From an uncultured Acetatifactor sp. (GTDB lineage Bacteria; Bacillota; Clostridia; Lachnospirales; Lachnospiraceae), in contig CANPWA010000017.1 of assembly GCA_947581865.1 (NCBI GenBank), positions 1 through 64,000 of the forward strand: a DNA stretch of 64,000 nt. Reading direction: 5' to 3'. Numbering within the stretch: the first letter of the stretch is position 1; each line of letters begins with the position of its first letter. The translations under genes were made by a program, and so were the position numbers. The notes under the pieces were generated by a model. That model did not search any database. It was given only the letters and a program-made list of their open reading frames with translations, and had not been told where the DNA came from. This document shows, piece after piece, positions 34,709-43,854 of the stretch.

Positions 34709-35854
34709 TTGAGAATTGATTCCAGTACCGTAGGAATGGAATCCGCGAGAAATTATTATTCTGCAAAAACGACTTACAGACGCTTTTCGATAATGGATTA
34801 TCGGGCGGGGTCACTTACTTACAATGGCAATGGATTGAACGCTGCCGTAACAGGCGGGCAGAGTGAGAACGGGCAGGTACAGGAGAACAAGGAGAGCGAG
34901 AGCAGCGAAGCTTCTGAAAAAAAACTGTACACATTGGCAGACTGGCAGAACAGTCTCTCCGTGAGGAGTGCCCGCATGAACATAAGCCGTTCCGGAAGAG
35001 CGAATTTTATGAACGATATGCGTTCAGCCACTTTGCGCTACATTTTTGATCTGCTGTTTGCAGGCAGATACAGCAGGGGAAATCAGTGGACGGGAAATCA
35101 GGGTATTTCCGGCAGCAGCTCTGCCGGTGCCAATCAAAATGGCAATATGCAGATTTTGGATTTTGGTACTACCCGTGTGATGACCTATACACAGGAGACA
35201 TTTTCCTTTGAACAGGAAGATACCAGCTTTTCCACTCAGGGGACCGTGCGTACTTCGGACGGACGGGAGATCAGTTTCAATGTGGATATCGGTATGAGCA
35301 GACAGTTCCAGGAGACGTTTAAAGAAGATCTGGCGGCAATGTCATACAATATGTGTGACCCTCTGGTCATCAATCTGGACACGGATGTGGCAGAACTCTC
35401 CGATCAGAAGTTTTATTTTGACATTGATGCGGACGGCGAGCTCGACGAGATATCCCAGCTTGGCGCGAAGAGCGGTTATCTTGCCCTGGATAAGAACGGT
35501 GACGGCACCATCAATGACGGAAGCGAGCTGTTTGGCACCGCCAGCGGTGACGGATTTGCCGATCTGGCAGAATATGACGAGGACGGAAACGGCTGGATTG
35601 ACGAAAATGATGAGATCTGGTCGAAATTGAAGATCTGGTGCAGGGACGAGAACGGCAATGATGTGCTTTACCGTCTGGCGGACAAAAATGTGGGAGCGAT
35701 CTATCTGGGGAAAGCGTCTACGGACTTCACGTTAAAGGGCGCTGCCGGACAGACCAACGGCGCCATCCGCAGCACAGGGGTATTCCTCTATGAAGACGGT
35801 AATGTGGGAACCCTGCAGCATGTGGATGTGGCAAAGTATGAACAGGGAGCGTGA
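34709..35854 (+). CDS. EF-hand / RTX-type calcium-binding protein
   Basis: A ~381-aa protein without recognisable signal peptide or membrane helix. The C-terminal half has calcium-loop sequences: DIDADGELDE, LDKNGDGTINDGSELFG, YDEDGNGWIDENDEIW and CRDENGND, the same linear order seen in a calcium-binding module of many large RTX-like proteins. The N-terminal ~150 residues are Ser/Asn-rich and unassigned. TTG 34709 was preferred (AAGGAG 12 bases upstream); TTG 34673 lacks a spaced site. The long structured leader upstream suggests regulated expression. Confidence 0.75.
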   Translation: MRIDSSTVGMESARNYYSAKTTYRRFSIMDYRAGSLTYNGNGLNAAVTGGQSENGQVQENKESESSEASEKKLYTLADWQNSLSVRSARMNISRSGRANFMNDMRSATLRYIFDLLFAGRYSRGNQWTGNQGISGSSSAGANQNGNMQILDFGTTRVMTYTQETFSFEQEDTSFSTQGTVRTSDGREISFNVDIGMSRQFQETFKEDLAAMSYNMCDPLVINLDTDVAELSDQKFYFDIDADGELDEISQLGAKSGYLALDKNGDGTINDGSELFGTASGDGFADLAEYDEDGNGWIDENDEIWSKLKIWCRDENGNDVLYRLADKNVGAIYLGKASTDFTLKGAAGQTNGAIRSTGVFLYEDGNVGTLQHVDVAKYEQGA

Positions 35855-35940
35855 GCAGACGATTTGTTGAAAATTCTGTGAGTATCTTTCCAAGGATGTA
35901 AATCTGGTTTCTAAAAACAATACAAAATAAAATCCGATTC

Positions 35941-35985
35941 AAAAGACTGTGGACAATGTATGTGAAACGTCCGCAGTCTTTTTGT
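35941..35985 (+). terminator. Terminator after EF-hand gene
   Basis: A 14-bp stem (35941-35954 with 35969-35982, one T-G pair), a 14-base loop and a T-run. An A-run on the 5-prime side would let it work in both directions. Confidence 0.85.
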
Positions 35986-36081
35986 ATAAAACTTTCCCTT
36001 TCGGCAAAAATAGAAATGAAAGTAAAGATGAGACATAGGAAAATCTGTAAACGGAAATATGGAAGGGAAAGGAAAAGGATT

Positions 36082-36939
36082 ATGAGAAAAAATAGACGAG
36101 ACAGTATCAGAAAAGAACGTATCATCATGGTGGCCTCCTCCGCTTTTGTACTCGCAGCTTTGACCATGACAGGGCTGTATATGAGAGGACAGGAGGCAAA
36201 GCAGCAGGATGACGGCTATACCCTGGATTTTGCCGCTTTGGAGAACAATGGGGATGACAAGCTGCAGGAAATTGAACAGCAGCAGGCAAAAAACACTGCC
36301 GTGGGAGGGAACACGGAGCTTTCCACTGACAATGACCTGGACTATATGCCCCTGGAGGAGAATCTCTCCGAGGAGGCAGGGTCCCATCTGGTAGAGATTC
36401 CCGGGCTGACCGATGGAGTGGAAAAGGAAGCCAAAAAACCGGAGAGCGGACAGCAGGAAGAGGCACCTGAGGAGAAGCCCGCAGAATCGCCTGAGGAAGA
36501 CTCCCGGCAGACGGCCGCTGAACTTCATTATAATGAAGAGCAGGGGCTGACCCGGCCCGTGGACGGCGACATCCTCATGCCTTACAGTATGGACGGCGGT
36601 ATTTATTTTGCCACGCTGGATCAGTATAAATACAATCCTGCCACCATGTTTGCAGCCCAGGAGGGAGCGGATGTGGTATCCTGTGCGGAGGGCAGGGTGA
36701 CAAGGGTTTTTGAGGACGCGGAGCTGGGACATGCTTTGAGCATTGAACTGGGTGACGGTTATGTGGCAACTTATGGGCAGCTCGCCAATATTGAGGTGGA
36801 GAAAGACAGCCGTGTAAAGCCGGGAGACAAGATCGGCACTGTGGCTGCCCCCAGCAAATATTACAGCCTGGAGGGAACGAATCTCTATTTTAAACTGGAG
36901 AAGGACGGAAAACCCGTCAACGCTGAAAATCTTTTTTAA
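36082..36939 (+). CDS. SpoIIQ-like protein with degenerate M23 domain
   Basis: A 285-aa protein: cytoplasmic basic N-terminus, one membrane helix (about 14-33), an acidic linker, then a LytM/M23 fold (about 155-285). The metal-binding residues of active M23 enzymes are replaced: the HxxxD site reads NPATM, YAH is YGQ and HLHF is NLYF. This is the pattern of non-catalytic SpoIIQ, the forespore partner of SpoIIIAH. A GGCAAAAATA box at 36003 resembles a SigF -10, with GTATA 14 bases upstream (two short of ideal). It could be another dead LytM protein. Confidence 0.7.
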   Translation: MRKNRRDSIRKERIIMVASSAFVLAALTMTGLYMRGQEAKQQDDGYTLDFAALENNGDDKLQEIEQQQAKNTAVGGNTELSTDNDLDYMPLEENLSEEAGSHLVEIPGLTDGVEKEAKKPESGQQEEAPEEKPAESPEEDSRQTAAELHYNEEQGLTRPVDGDILMPYSMDGGIYFATLDQYKYNPATMFAAQEGADVVSCAEGRVTRVFEDAELGHALSIELGDGYVATYGQLANIEVEKDSRVKPGDKIGTVAAPSKYYSLEGTNLYFKLEKDGKPVNAENLF

Positions 36940-36952
36940 GGAGTAGCGCAGC

Positions 36953-38143
36953 ATGTATATTGTTGGCGGCAGAATCTTAACCATGGCAGGGGAGGAGTAC
37001 GACAAGGGCGTGCTCCGAATCCTGGATGGAAAAATTGTTTTGGTGGGTGATATGTGTCAATACCCCGTTGAACCCCGGGAGGGTGAGACGGTACTGCAGG
37101 CGGACGGAGCATGGGTCATGCCCGGATTGATGGAGGCGCATTGCCATATGGGTATTACGGAGGAGAAAAAGGGGATGGAGGGGGATGACTGTAATGAGAC
37201 GGTTGACCCTGTAACCCCTTATCTTCGTGCCATAGATGCCATCAACAGTATGGACGCGGCTTTTGGGGATGCGGTGAGAGCAGGCATCACGGCTGCCATG
37301 GTGGGACCGGGCAGCTCCAATGTGGTGGGCGGACAGTTTGCGGTCATCAAAACCTTTGGAAGGCGTATCGACGATCTGATCGTAAAGGCGCCTGCCGCGA
37401 TGAAGGTCGCTTTCGGAGAAAATCCCAAGGTCAACTATTCCAATCAGGGGATGAGCCCCTCTACCCGCATGGCAACTGCGGCGATGCTCCGCCGGGAGAT
37501 CTTTGAGGCGAAACAGTATCTGCAAAAGAAAGAACGCGCCCGGGAAGAAGGTGAATCCTTCGAGGAGGATTTCACAAAAGAATGCTGGATACCGGTACTG
37601 AGAGGAGAAATCCCTCTGAAAGCCCATGTGCATCGCGTGGACGATATTTTTACCGCCATTCGGATTGCGGAGGAGTTCGGGCTTTCCATGACGCTCGACC
37701 ATTGTTCGGAGGGGCATCTGATCGCCCGGGAGCTGGCAGAGGCGGGATACCCTGCCATCGTGGGTCCCGATCTGGCAAGCCGGAGCAAGATTGAGGTGCA
37801 GAATGTGGCGTTCAAGACGGCGGGGGTACTCAACCGGGCGGGTGTCATGACTGCCGTCACCACGGACCATCCGGTATCCCTGATCCAGTCGCTGCCCATC
37901 TGCGCGGGCATGGCAGTAAAGGCAGGGCTGCCCATGGAGGAGGGTCTGAAAAGCATTACCATCTATCCGGCAACCATCTGCGGCGTGGCAGACAGGCTGG
38001 GCAGTCTGGAGGTGGGAAAGGACGGGGATGTCGCCGTCTTTAGCGGAAATCCCATGGAAGTTTTTACGGAGACGTTATATACCGTCATTGATGGCAATAT
38101 TGTGTACGACAAAGCGGCGGATGCACGCAAAAGCGGTGTATAA
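36953..38143 (+). CDS. Amidohydrolase (imidazolonepropionase-like)
   Basis: A 396-aa metal-dependent hydrolase of the amidohydrolase superfamily. Metal ligands are visible: AHCH (HxH, residues 62-65 region), HVHRVDD, LDHCSEGH and TTDHP (Asp on the last strand). The substrate cannot be assigned; these often act on cyclic amides or dipeptide-like compounds. It follows the SpoIIQ-like gene by 13 bases with GGAGTAG upstream, and may be cotranscribed with it. Confidence 0.85.
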   Translation: MYIVGGRILTMAGEEYDKGVLRILDGKIVLVGDMCQYPVEPREGETVLQADGAWVMPGLMEAHCHMGITEEKKGMEGDDCNETVDPVTPYLRAIDAINSMDAAFGDAVRAGITAAMVGPGSSNVVGGQFAVIKTFGRRIDDLIVKAPAAMKVAFGENPKVNYSNQGMSPSTRMATAAMLRREIFEAKQYLQKKERAREEGESFEEDFTKECWIPVLRGEIPLKAHVHRVDDIFTAIRIAEEFGLSMTLDHCSEGHLIARELAEAGYPAIVGPDLASRSKIEVQNVAFKTAGVLNRAGVMTAVTTDHPVSLIQSLPICAGMAVKAGLPMEEGLKSITIYPATICGVADRLGSLEVGKDGDVAVFSGNPMEVFTETLYTVIDGNIVYDKAADARKSGV

Positions 38144-38148
38144 AAAGA

Positions 38149-38176
38149 TTGCTTTATAGAGAAATCGTGTTACAAT
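38149..38176 (+). promoter_or_regulatory. Putative SigA promoter
   Basis: TTGCTT (38149-38154), 16 bases, and TACAAT (38171-38176). It abuts the first ATG of the lipoprotein frame, so if it is real the true start must lie further downstream or the transcript is nearly leaderless. Confidence 0.4.
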
Positions 38177-39502
38177 ATGCTTATGGGTACAAAAAAGCGG
38201 TTACGATCTGTGAGGCAATTTCATAATATATTTATCAGAAATACAGTGCTGCCGGTGATATGTCTGGCGGCATTTCTCTGTGCCGGCTGTCAAGGCAGAC
38301 AGGGCTCCGGGCAGGAGGCAGAGAGCCGTAATGTCCCGAAAATAACCTCCATGGAGACCACTCCTGTTGTGGATTATGCTGTGCCGAAGATGTATCCCAA
38401 CATTTTGGTGGACAGCGCCGGTTACCGGGCGGAGGGAAGCAAACGGGCGGCGGTAAAGGGGAAACGGCTTCCCGACAATTTCCGGCTGGTGGATGCCGTC
38501 ACGAAAGAGACGGTGTTCACAGGGCAGTTGGAAGATGTGCGTTACAATACGGAACAGGGCATCTATTCCGCCTATGCCGATTTTTATGAGTGGGAGCAGG
38601 AGGGAAGTTACTATCTGGAATGCGGATATGTGGGACGCTCTTACACTTTTTTGCTGGAACAGGGGCTTTACGACCGATTGTTCGGCGAGGTCTGTCAGGA
38701 GCTTGAGGCGGCATGCAGGGATCAGACGGTTCAGTTTTCCGATCTGAACCGAATGCTTCTGGCATATGAATGGTATGCGGAAGCTTTTGAGGATGACGAT
38801 GCCAATGGCACGGCAGATATCTTGGAAGAAGTGGCAGACTGGATCGTGGCGACGGATGAGATGGATGTCCCCGAAGACAATACGGCGGCTTATGCGGCGG
38901 TGTTAGCCAAATTCAGTTATCTTTACCAGAAATATGACAGGAATTTTGCCACGGACTGCTTAAAGCGTGCCTCTGTGGTGTTTGACCAGAGTCAGAGCAG
39001 ATTAAACCAGGATGCGGAAAATTTTCAGGCATTGACGGAGCTGTACCGTGCCACAGGGCTATATACATATCGGAAGCAGATAGAGGGATACAAGACTTAT
39101 TTTCAGAGTCATCCGGACTTTACTGACGTAAACGGCTATCTGTACGGGGCGATGACGTATCTCAACACCCGGCAGAAGGTGGACGTGGAACTTTGCACGA
39201 TTTTTATGAATGCTTTGATGGAACAGGGGGAAACCGTCAGCGGCGCGTATGAAGAGATGATCCACCCTGTGACGGCGCATAATAACGGAGCGCAGGATCT
39301 GCTGGGGCACGCCATGGAGTTAGCCTGCGCCAATTATATCATGAATAACCATCAGTACAACCGCATCATGGAGGAATTTTTACATTATCTCAGGGGGCGG
39401 AATGCGCTCTCGGTGGATTTTTATGCGACGGATACCGGGGTGAGGTCAGAGTATCTGATCATGCTTGCACAGTTGGTGACAGTCCAGGAAAATCTGAAAT
39501 AA
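38177..39502 (+). CDS. Lipoprotein with GH9-like fold lacking visible catalytic Asp motif
   Basis: Up to 441 aa, lipobox LCAGC (Cys about 37). Residues ~65-170 resemble the Ig-like CelD_N domain of GH9 cellulases (NILVDSAGYRAEGSKRAAV, YLECGYVGRSYTF, QGLYDRLFGEV); the rest looks like an alpha/alpha barrel ending GRNALSVDF, similar to the GH9 GRNP region. The GH9 catalytic DAGD motif is not seen, so it is probably a non-catalytic surface glycan-binding homologue or a diverged enzyme. The start is uncertain (ATG 38177 or 38183), with no good ribosome site for either. Confidence 0.72.
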   Translation: MLMGTKKRLRSVRQFHNIFIRNTVLPVICLAAFLCAGCQGRQGSGQEAESRNVPKITSMETTPVVDYAVPKMYPNILVDSAGYRAEGSKRAAVKGKRLPDNFRLVDAVTKETVFTGQLEDVRYNTEQGIYSAYADFYEWEQEGSYYLECGYVGRSYTFLLEQGLYDRLFGEVCQELEAACRDQTVQFSDLNRMLLAYEWYAEAFEDDDANGTADILEEVADWIVATDEMDVPEDNTAAYAAVLAKFSYLYQKYDRNFATDCLKRASVVFDQSQSRLNQDAENFQALTELYRATGLYTYRKQIEGYKTYFQSHPDFTDVNGYLYGAMTYLNTRQKVDVELCTIFMNALMEQGETVSGAYEEMIHPVTAHNNGAQDLLGHAMELACANYIMNNHQYNRIMEEFLHYLRGRNALSVDFYATDTGVRSEYLIMLAQLVTVQENLK

Positions 39503-39556
39503 AAAAGATCGGTGTCACATATTTATGGATTTGTAAAGCAGACGGGAGGAAACAAT

Positions 39557-40579
39557 ATGGATGTTGTGGTATTAGCCGGAGGCACCAGTTCCGAGAGGGA
39601 CGTATCCCTCATATCCGGAAGCATGATTTATAAGGCTCTGAAGAAGAACGGGCACAGGGTAGTGCTGGCAGATATCTATCTGGGGCTTGACTGCGGTACG
39701 GAGGGCATCTTTGACAGAGACGTGGACTGGGCGAAGGACATACAGGCGATCGCAAAGAAGAATCCGGATCTGGAGAAGATCAGGGCGATGCGTCCCGACG
39801 GCGCGAAGAATTTCTTCGGCCCCCATGTACTGGACTTATGCCGCCAGGCGGATGCCGTGTTTATGGCGCTCCACGGTGCAAACGGAGAGGATGGCAAGAT
39901 TCAGGCATGCTTTGAACTGATGGGCATTCCCTATACCGGGACGGATTTTGTCAGTTCCGCCATGGCGATGGATAAAGGCATCACAAAGGATATCTTTGCG
40001 GCATATGGGATTCCCACGCCGGCAGGATTTCGCTTAAAGAGAGGCGAAGAAAAAGCCCTCCCTGTCTTCCCCTGTATCGTGAAGGCGTGCTGCGGGGGAT
40101 CCAGTGTGGGAGTGTGTATCGCCCGCAACAGCGAGGAATATGACAGGGCGCTGGAGGAAGCTTTTTGCTATGACGGGGAAGTCGTGGTGGAACAGTACAT
40201 AGAGGGAAGAGAATTCTCCGTGGGCGTCATGGATGGAAAAGCGCTGCCCGTCATTGAGATCGCTCCCAAAGAAGGCTTTTATGATTATAAAAATAAATAC
40301 CAGGCGGGAAGCACGGTGGAGACCTGCCCGGCTCTGTTGGATGCCGCAAAGACAGAAGAAATACAGCAGATTGCAGAGCGCGTTTTTGCCGCCCTGCGCA
40401 TGAAAAATTATGCCCGCATGGATTTTATGATGAGTGCCGGCGGGGATGTCTACTGTCTGGAGGCGAATACGCTTCCGGGAATGACCCCCACTTCTCTTCT
40501 GCCGCAGGAGGCAGCAGCCGTGGGTATCAGTTTTGAAGAGCTGTGTGAAAAAATATTAAGTTATGCGCTGGACAGATAA
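39557..40579 (+). CDS. ddl: D-alanine--D-alanine ligase
   Basis: A 340-aa ATP-grasp enzyme that makes the D-Ala-D-Ala dipeptide for peptidoglycan. Features are VVVLAGGTSSERDVS at the N-terminus, ALHGANGEDG, VKACCGGSSVGV, the EGREFSVGV segment and the C-terminal LEANTLPGMTPTSLLP. GGGAGGA is 6 bases before ATG 39557. It is followed by murF, whose product joins this dipeptide to the precursor, so the pair forms one functional step. Confidence 0.95.
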   Translation: MDVVVLAGGTSSERDVSLISGSMIYKALKKNGHRVVLADIYLGLDCGTEGIFDRDVDWAKDIQAIAKKNPDLEKIRAMRPDGAKNFFGPHVLDLCRQADAVFMALHGANGEDGKIQACFELMGIPYTGTDFVSSAMAMDKGITKDIFAAYGIPTPAGFRLKRGEEKALPVFPCIVKACCGGSSVGVCIARNSEEYDRALEEAFCYDGEVVVEQYIEGREFSVGVMDGKALPVIEIAPKEGFYDYKNKYQAGSTVETCPALLDAAKTEEIQQIAERVFAALRMKNYARMDFMMSAGGDVYCLEANTLPGMTPTSLLPQEAAAVGISFEELCEKILSYALDR

Positions 40580-40624
40580 CTAAGAAATTGTCATTCTGCC
40601 ATAGGCGGAAGAATGTGAGGAGAT

Positions 40625-42055
40625 ATGAATCTGACGGTTGGAGAGATTGCAGAAGCCTGCGGAGGAAAACTGGTGTTAAGCGCCGGGAATCATGTCACGG
40701 ACGGGACCGGGGTGGACAGTGTGACTCTGGATTCCCGCAAGGTGACCACAGGCGGTGTGTTTGTTGCGAGTGTGGGTGAGCGCAGGGACGGGCACGAATT
40801 CATTGCCCAGGTGTTTTCTGCCGGCGCGGCGCTGGTGGTGACGGAAAAGACGCCCAAACAGGTGGAAACAGAGTGGGGCGTGCCGGCAGATCTGTGGGGA
40901 AGTTATGTGCTGGTGGAAAATTCCCTGCAGGCATTGAAAGAGATAGGAGCCTTTTACCGCAGCAAGCTGTCCATTCCCGTGGTGGGGATCACGGGCAGTG
41001 TGGGCAAGACCAGCACCAAAGAATTTGTTGCCGGAGTGCTCTCCGAAAAATATTGTGTGTTAAAGACGGACGGAAATTACAACAATGAACTGGGAGTCCC
41101 CCTGACGCTTCTTCGGATACGCGAAGAGCATGAGGCGGCGGTGATAGAGATGGGCATCAGCGATTTTGGCGAGATGCACCGTCTCAGCAGAATGGCAAAA
41201 CCTGACATTTGTGTCATTACAAATATCGGGCAATGTCATCTGGAGAACCTGAAATCCCGGGAGGGTATCCTGAAGGCAAAGTCCGAGATTTTTGATTATA
41301 TGTCCGAGGACGGGCAGGTGTGTTTAAACGGCGAGGATGATATGCTTCGCAGGATAACCGATGTGCGGGGGAGAAAACCGCATTTCTTCGGTCTGGGAGG
41401 AGATCCCTGTGAGGAGGTATACGCCGCAGATATTGTGAGCAGGGGATTGTTGGGCAGCCTGGCGACAATGTATTTTCCCAATGAGGCTGTGTCGGTGGAA
41501 GTGCCGCAGCCGGGCAGGCATATGGTGATCAATGCCGCAGCCGCCGCCTGTGTGGCAAGATTGCTGGGGCTGAGTGCGCAGCAGATTGCGGAGGGGATCA
41601 AAAAAGTGCGGCCTGTGGACGGGCGGAACAATCTGCTGCAGACAAAAGATTATGTCATCATCGATGACTGTTACAATGCCAATCCGGTGTCCATGAGAAG
41701 CGCCCTTGATCTGCTTGCTCTCTCTGAGGGTTTTCGTGTGGCGATTCTGGGTGACATGTTTGAGCTGGGAGAGGATTCTGACAGGCTGCATACGCAGGTG
41801 GGTGCTTATGCCGCCATATCCGGCGCGGATCGTATTATCTGTGTGGGAGAAAATTCCCGCCATATGTATGAGGGGGCATTGGAGGCATCCGGTCAGCCCG
41901 GTCAGAGCATTTTGTATTTTCCCGACAAAAAACATCTCCTTGAGCAGCTGAGTGTCCGGAGGGAGGAATTGCTGCCCGGGGGATGTTCGATTTTGGTCAA
42001 GGCGTCTCACGGAATGCAGTTTTCCGAAGTGATCGGATATTTAAGGCAGGCATAA
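40625..42055 (+). CDS. murF: UDP-MurNAc-tripeptide--D-Ala-D-Ala ligase
   Basis: A 476-aa Mur ligase that adds D-Ala-D-Ala to UDP-MurNAc-tripeptide. The N-terminal substrate domain contains DSRKVTTGGVFVA, the P-loop is GSVGKTSTKE (about residues 122-131), then EMGISDFGEM, TNIGQCHLE and DDCYNANP. GAGGAG precedes ATG 40625, 45 bases after ddl. It converges on plsC. Confidence 0.96.
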   Translation: MNLTVGEIAEACGGKLVLSAGNHVTDGTGVDSVTLDSRKVTTGGVFVASVGERRDGHEFIAQVFSAGAALVVTEKTPKQVETEWGVPADLWGSYVLVENSLQALKEIGAFYRSKLSIPVVGITGSVGKTSTKEFVAGVLSEKYCVLKTDGNYNNELGVPLTLLRIREEHEAAVIEMGISDFGEMHRLSRMAKPDICVITNIGQCHLENLKSREGILKAKSEIFDYMSEDGQVCLNGEDDMLRRITDVRGRKPHFFGLGGDPCEEVYAADIVSRGLLGSLATMYFPNEAVSVEVPQPGRHMVINAAAAACVARLLGLSAQQIAEGIKKVRPVDGRNNLLQTKDYVIIDDCYNANPVSMRSALDLLALSEGFRVAILGDMFELGEDSDRLHTQVGAYAAISGADRIICVGENSRHMYEGALEASGQPGQSILYFPDKKHLLEQLSVRREELLPGGCSILVKASHGMQFSEVIGYLRQA

Positions 42056-42077
42056 CGCTTTAGGGCGTCTGCCTGCC
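42045..42077. other. Hairpin across murF/plsC convergent ends
   Basis: GGCAGGCA (42045-42052) pairs with TGCCTGCC (42070-42077), spanning both stop codons in the 4-base gap between convergent genes. There is no T-tract; it may end transcription weakly in both directions. Confidence 0.45.
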
Positions 42078-42818
42078 TCCGCTTTCGAGAAGCTTTTTGT
42101 TTTCCATATATCTCTCCTGAATGATGTCGTGTACACGGTTGGAGATATTTTTCTTTTCTTCCCTGGAAAGATCCTTCATATAGATCGGTTCGCAGTATTC
42201 GATGATCACGGTCGCCTTCTTCATCCTGGGGAACTGGTCTTCCCAGAGAGCGGCGGAATTTACGATGCACATGGGAACGATGGGAACTTCTCCCCGTTCG
42301 GCAATCTTAAAACTGCCGGCATGAAAGGGCAGCATCCCATCCGGCTCCTTGCTGCGGGTGCCCTCCGGAAAGATTGTCACAGAGATTCCCTTTTTTACCA
42401 GCTCAATGGCTTTTAACACCGTTTTGCCCCCCTGTTTGATATCCGTTCTGTCCAAAAAGAGGCAGTGCAGATTGCGCATCCAGTTCCGAAGGAGCGGCAC
42501 CTTTTCTATCTCTTTTTTTGCCACATACCCGGTGAGCCGGGGCACGCGCAGATAGGTCAGGATCACGTCGTAATTACTGCGGTGGTTTCCCACATAGAGA
42601 ACGGCGGTATCCGTGGGAATGCGGTCTTCGCCGATGGCGATGACATTGGCGCCCGCGGCGTGGGCGATCATGCCGAACGCCCATTTTACAAGGGCAAGGC
42701 TGCTGCGGCTTTTCAGCTCGGGATCAAACTTTCCGATGACCCATTCCATGACAAGCAGCGGGCTGCCTAAGATTAAATATGCGATTCCGATGAAAAAGAC
42801 TAAAATACAACGTAACAT
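42060..42818 (-). CDS. plsC: 1-acyl-sn-glycerol-3-phosphate acyltransferase
   Basis: A 252-aa membrane-bound acyltransferase making phosphatidic acid. The N-terminal hydrophobic helix (about 1-25), catalytic NHRSNYD (HX4D) and substrate motif FPEGTRSKEPDG are present. AGAGAGG precedes ATG 42818. An inverted repeat TTTGGTC-N17-GACCAAA (42860-42890) overlaps its likely promoter region. Confidence 0.94.
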   Translation of the reverse strand: MLRCILVFFIGIAYLILGSPLLVMEWVIGKFDPELKSRSSLALVKWAFGMIAHAAGANVIAIGEDRIPTDTAVLYVGNHRSNYDVILTYLRVPRLTGYVAKKEIEKVPLLRNWMRNLHCLFLDRTDIKQGGKTVLKAIELVKKGISVTIFPEGTRSKEPDGMLPFHAGSFKIAERGEVPIVPMCIVNSAALWEDQFPRMKKATVIIEYCEPIYMKDLSREEKKNISNRVHDIIQERYMENKKLLESGGRQTP

Positions 42819-42910
42819 AACAACCTCTCTTTGATGAAATTTAAGTTATCATAGCATACTTTGGTCAGATTGTACATAGAATAGACCAAAACATTAGGCG
42901 GAACATACAT

Positions 42911-43321
42911 ATGCGGGGAATCAAAAAAGCAGTTATCCTCTTGCTTGCAGCATCATTCTTTGTGCTGGCAGGCTGTTCTATGCTCACCGAAGAACGGGTC
43001 AAATTACAGGATCTGGGGTTTACGGTGGTCAGCGAAGAAAAAATACCGGCGGAATTAAAAACCATCATAGATGAAAAGAAGTCCAATCCCTTTCAACTGA
43101 CTTACAGCGCGGATAACTTTCTCTACATAGTGATCGGCTATGGGCAGCAGGCGAGCGGAGGCTATAGTATCGCCGTCAATGAATTGTATCTGACAGAGGA
43201 AGCCATCTATGTCAACACTACACTTTTGGGACCGGAAGAAGATCAGGTGAGCAGGGTGCCCTCCTGTCCGTACATTGTACTGAAGATGGACTATATGGAG
43301 AAACCGGTAGTATTTGAATAG
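42911..43321 (+). CDS. Small lipoprotein with PrcB_C-like domain
   Basis: A 136-aa lipoprotein (lipobox VLAGC, Cys about 22). The C-terminal ~80 residues with IGYGQQASGGYSIAVNELYLTEE match the PrcB_C-type protease-complex domain as I know it. The role is unassigned. It is divergent from plsC and has its own terminator. Confidence 0.78.
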   Translation: MRGIKKAVILLLAASFFVLAGCSMLTEERVKLQDLGFTVVSEEKIPAELKTIIDEKKSNPFQLTYSADNFLYIVIGYGQQASGGYSIAVNELYLTEEAIYVNTTLLGPEEDQVSRVPSCPYIVLKMDYMEKPVVFE

Positions 43322-43339
43322 ACTGGCAGTTATGAGAAG

Positions 43340-43367
43340 AGCGTCATCCTCAGGGTGGCGCTTTTTT
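43340..43367 (+). terminator. Terminator after PrcB-type lipoprotein
   Basis: A 10-bp stem with two G-U pairs (43340-43349 with 43353-43362), a 3-base loop and a T-run. Confidence 0.85.
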
Positions 43368-43500
43368 CCGGAAAAGTATTATGCCTATGATTGGCATGCA
43401 GTGTGGTAAAACAAAAAAATAATTTTATTTTATAAGAAAAAAACAAATTACTTGAAGTATCTCTGTAACCCCGATAGATTCCATACAAAGTACATTTTAT

Positions 43501-43854
43501 TTATTGGTTTTTTTCCTGTTTCAGACGCAGGAGAGATACATATTCCACAAGAGAATGCGCGCTTCCGGAATCCAGCTGCAGGGTGGTATTTAACAGATCG
43601 GCAACCGTATAATTGTCCGTCAGGGGGCGCTCGAGGTCTTTCGCGCATGCGCGGATTTCTGTGCGTCCCATCATATAGTCGATGGACACGTCATAATAGT
43701 CTGCCAGTTTGCAGAGAGTTTCAAAGTCAGGGCTGTGAATCCCCTGTTCGTAGTTTGAGATGGTTCCGATGGAAACCTTGAGATAGTCTGCAAGCTCTTT
43801 TTGATAAATGCCTTTTTCAGCCCGAAGTTCAGAGATGATTTTTCCGAATTCCAT
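43501..43854 (-). CDS. XRE-family transcriptional regulator
   Basis: A 117-aa protein with a classic N-terminal helix-turn-helix (about 5-60: YQKELADYLKVSIGTISNYEQG) followed by DYYDVSIDYMMGRTE, typical of Xre/SinR-like regulators, and a short C-terminal helical tail. AAGGAG lies 7 bases before ATG 43854; a longer frame to 43884 lacks a site. It is divergent from pyrC. Repeated AAGTACA-type AT-rich words on both flanks may be its operators. Confidence 0.9.
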   Translation of the reverse strand: MEFGKIISELRAEKGIYQKELADYLKVSIGTISNYEQGIHSPDFETLCKLADYYDVSIDYMMGRTEIRACAKDLERPLTDNYTVADLLNTTLQLDSGSAHSLVEYVSLLRLKQEKNQ

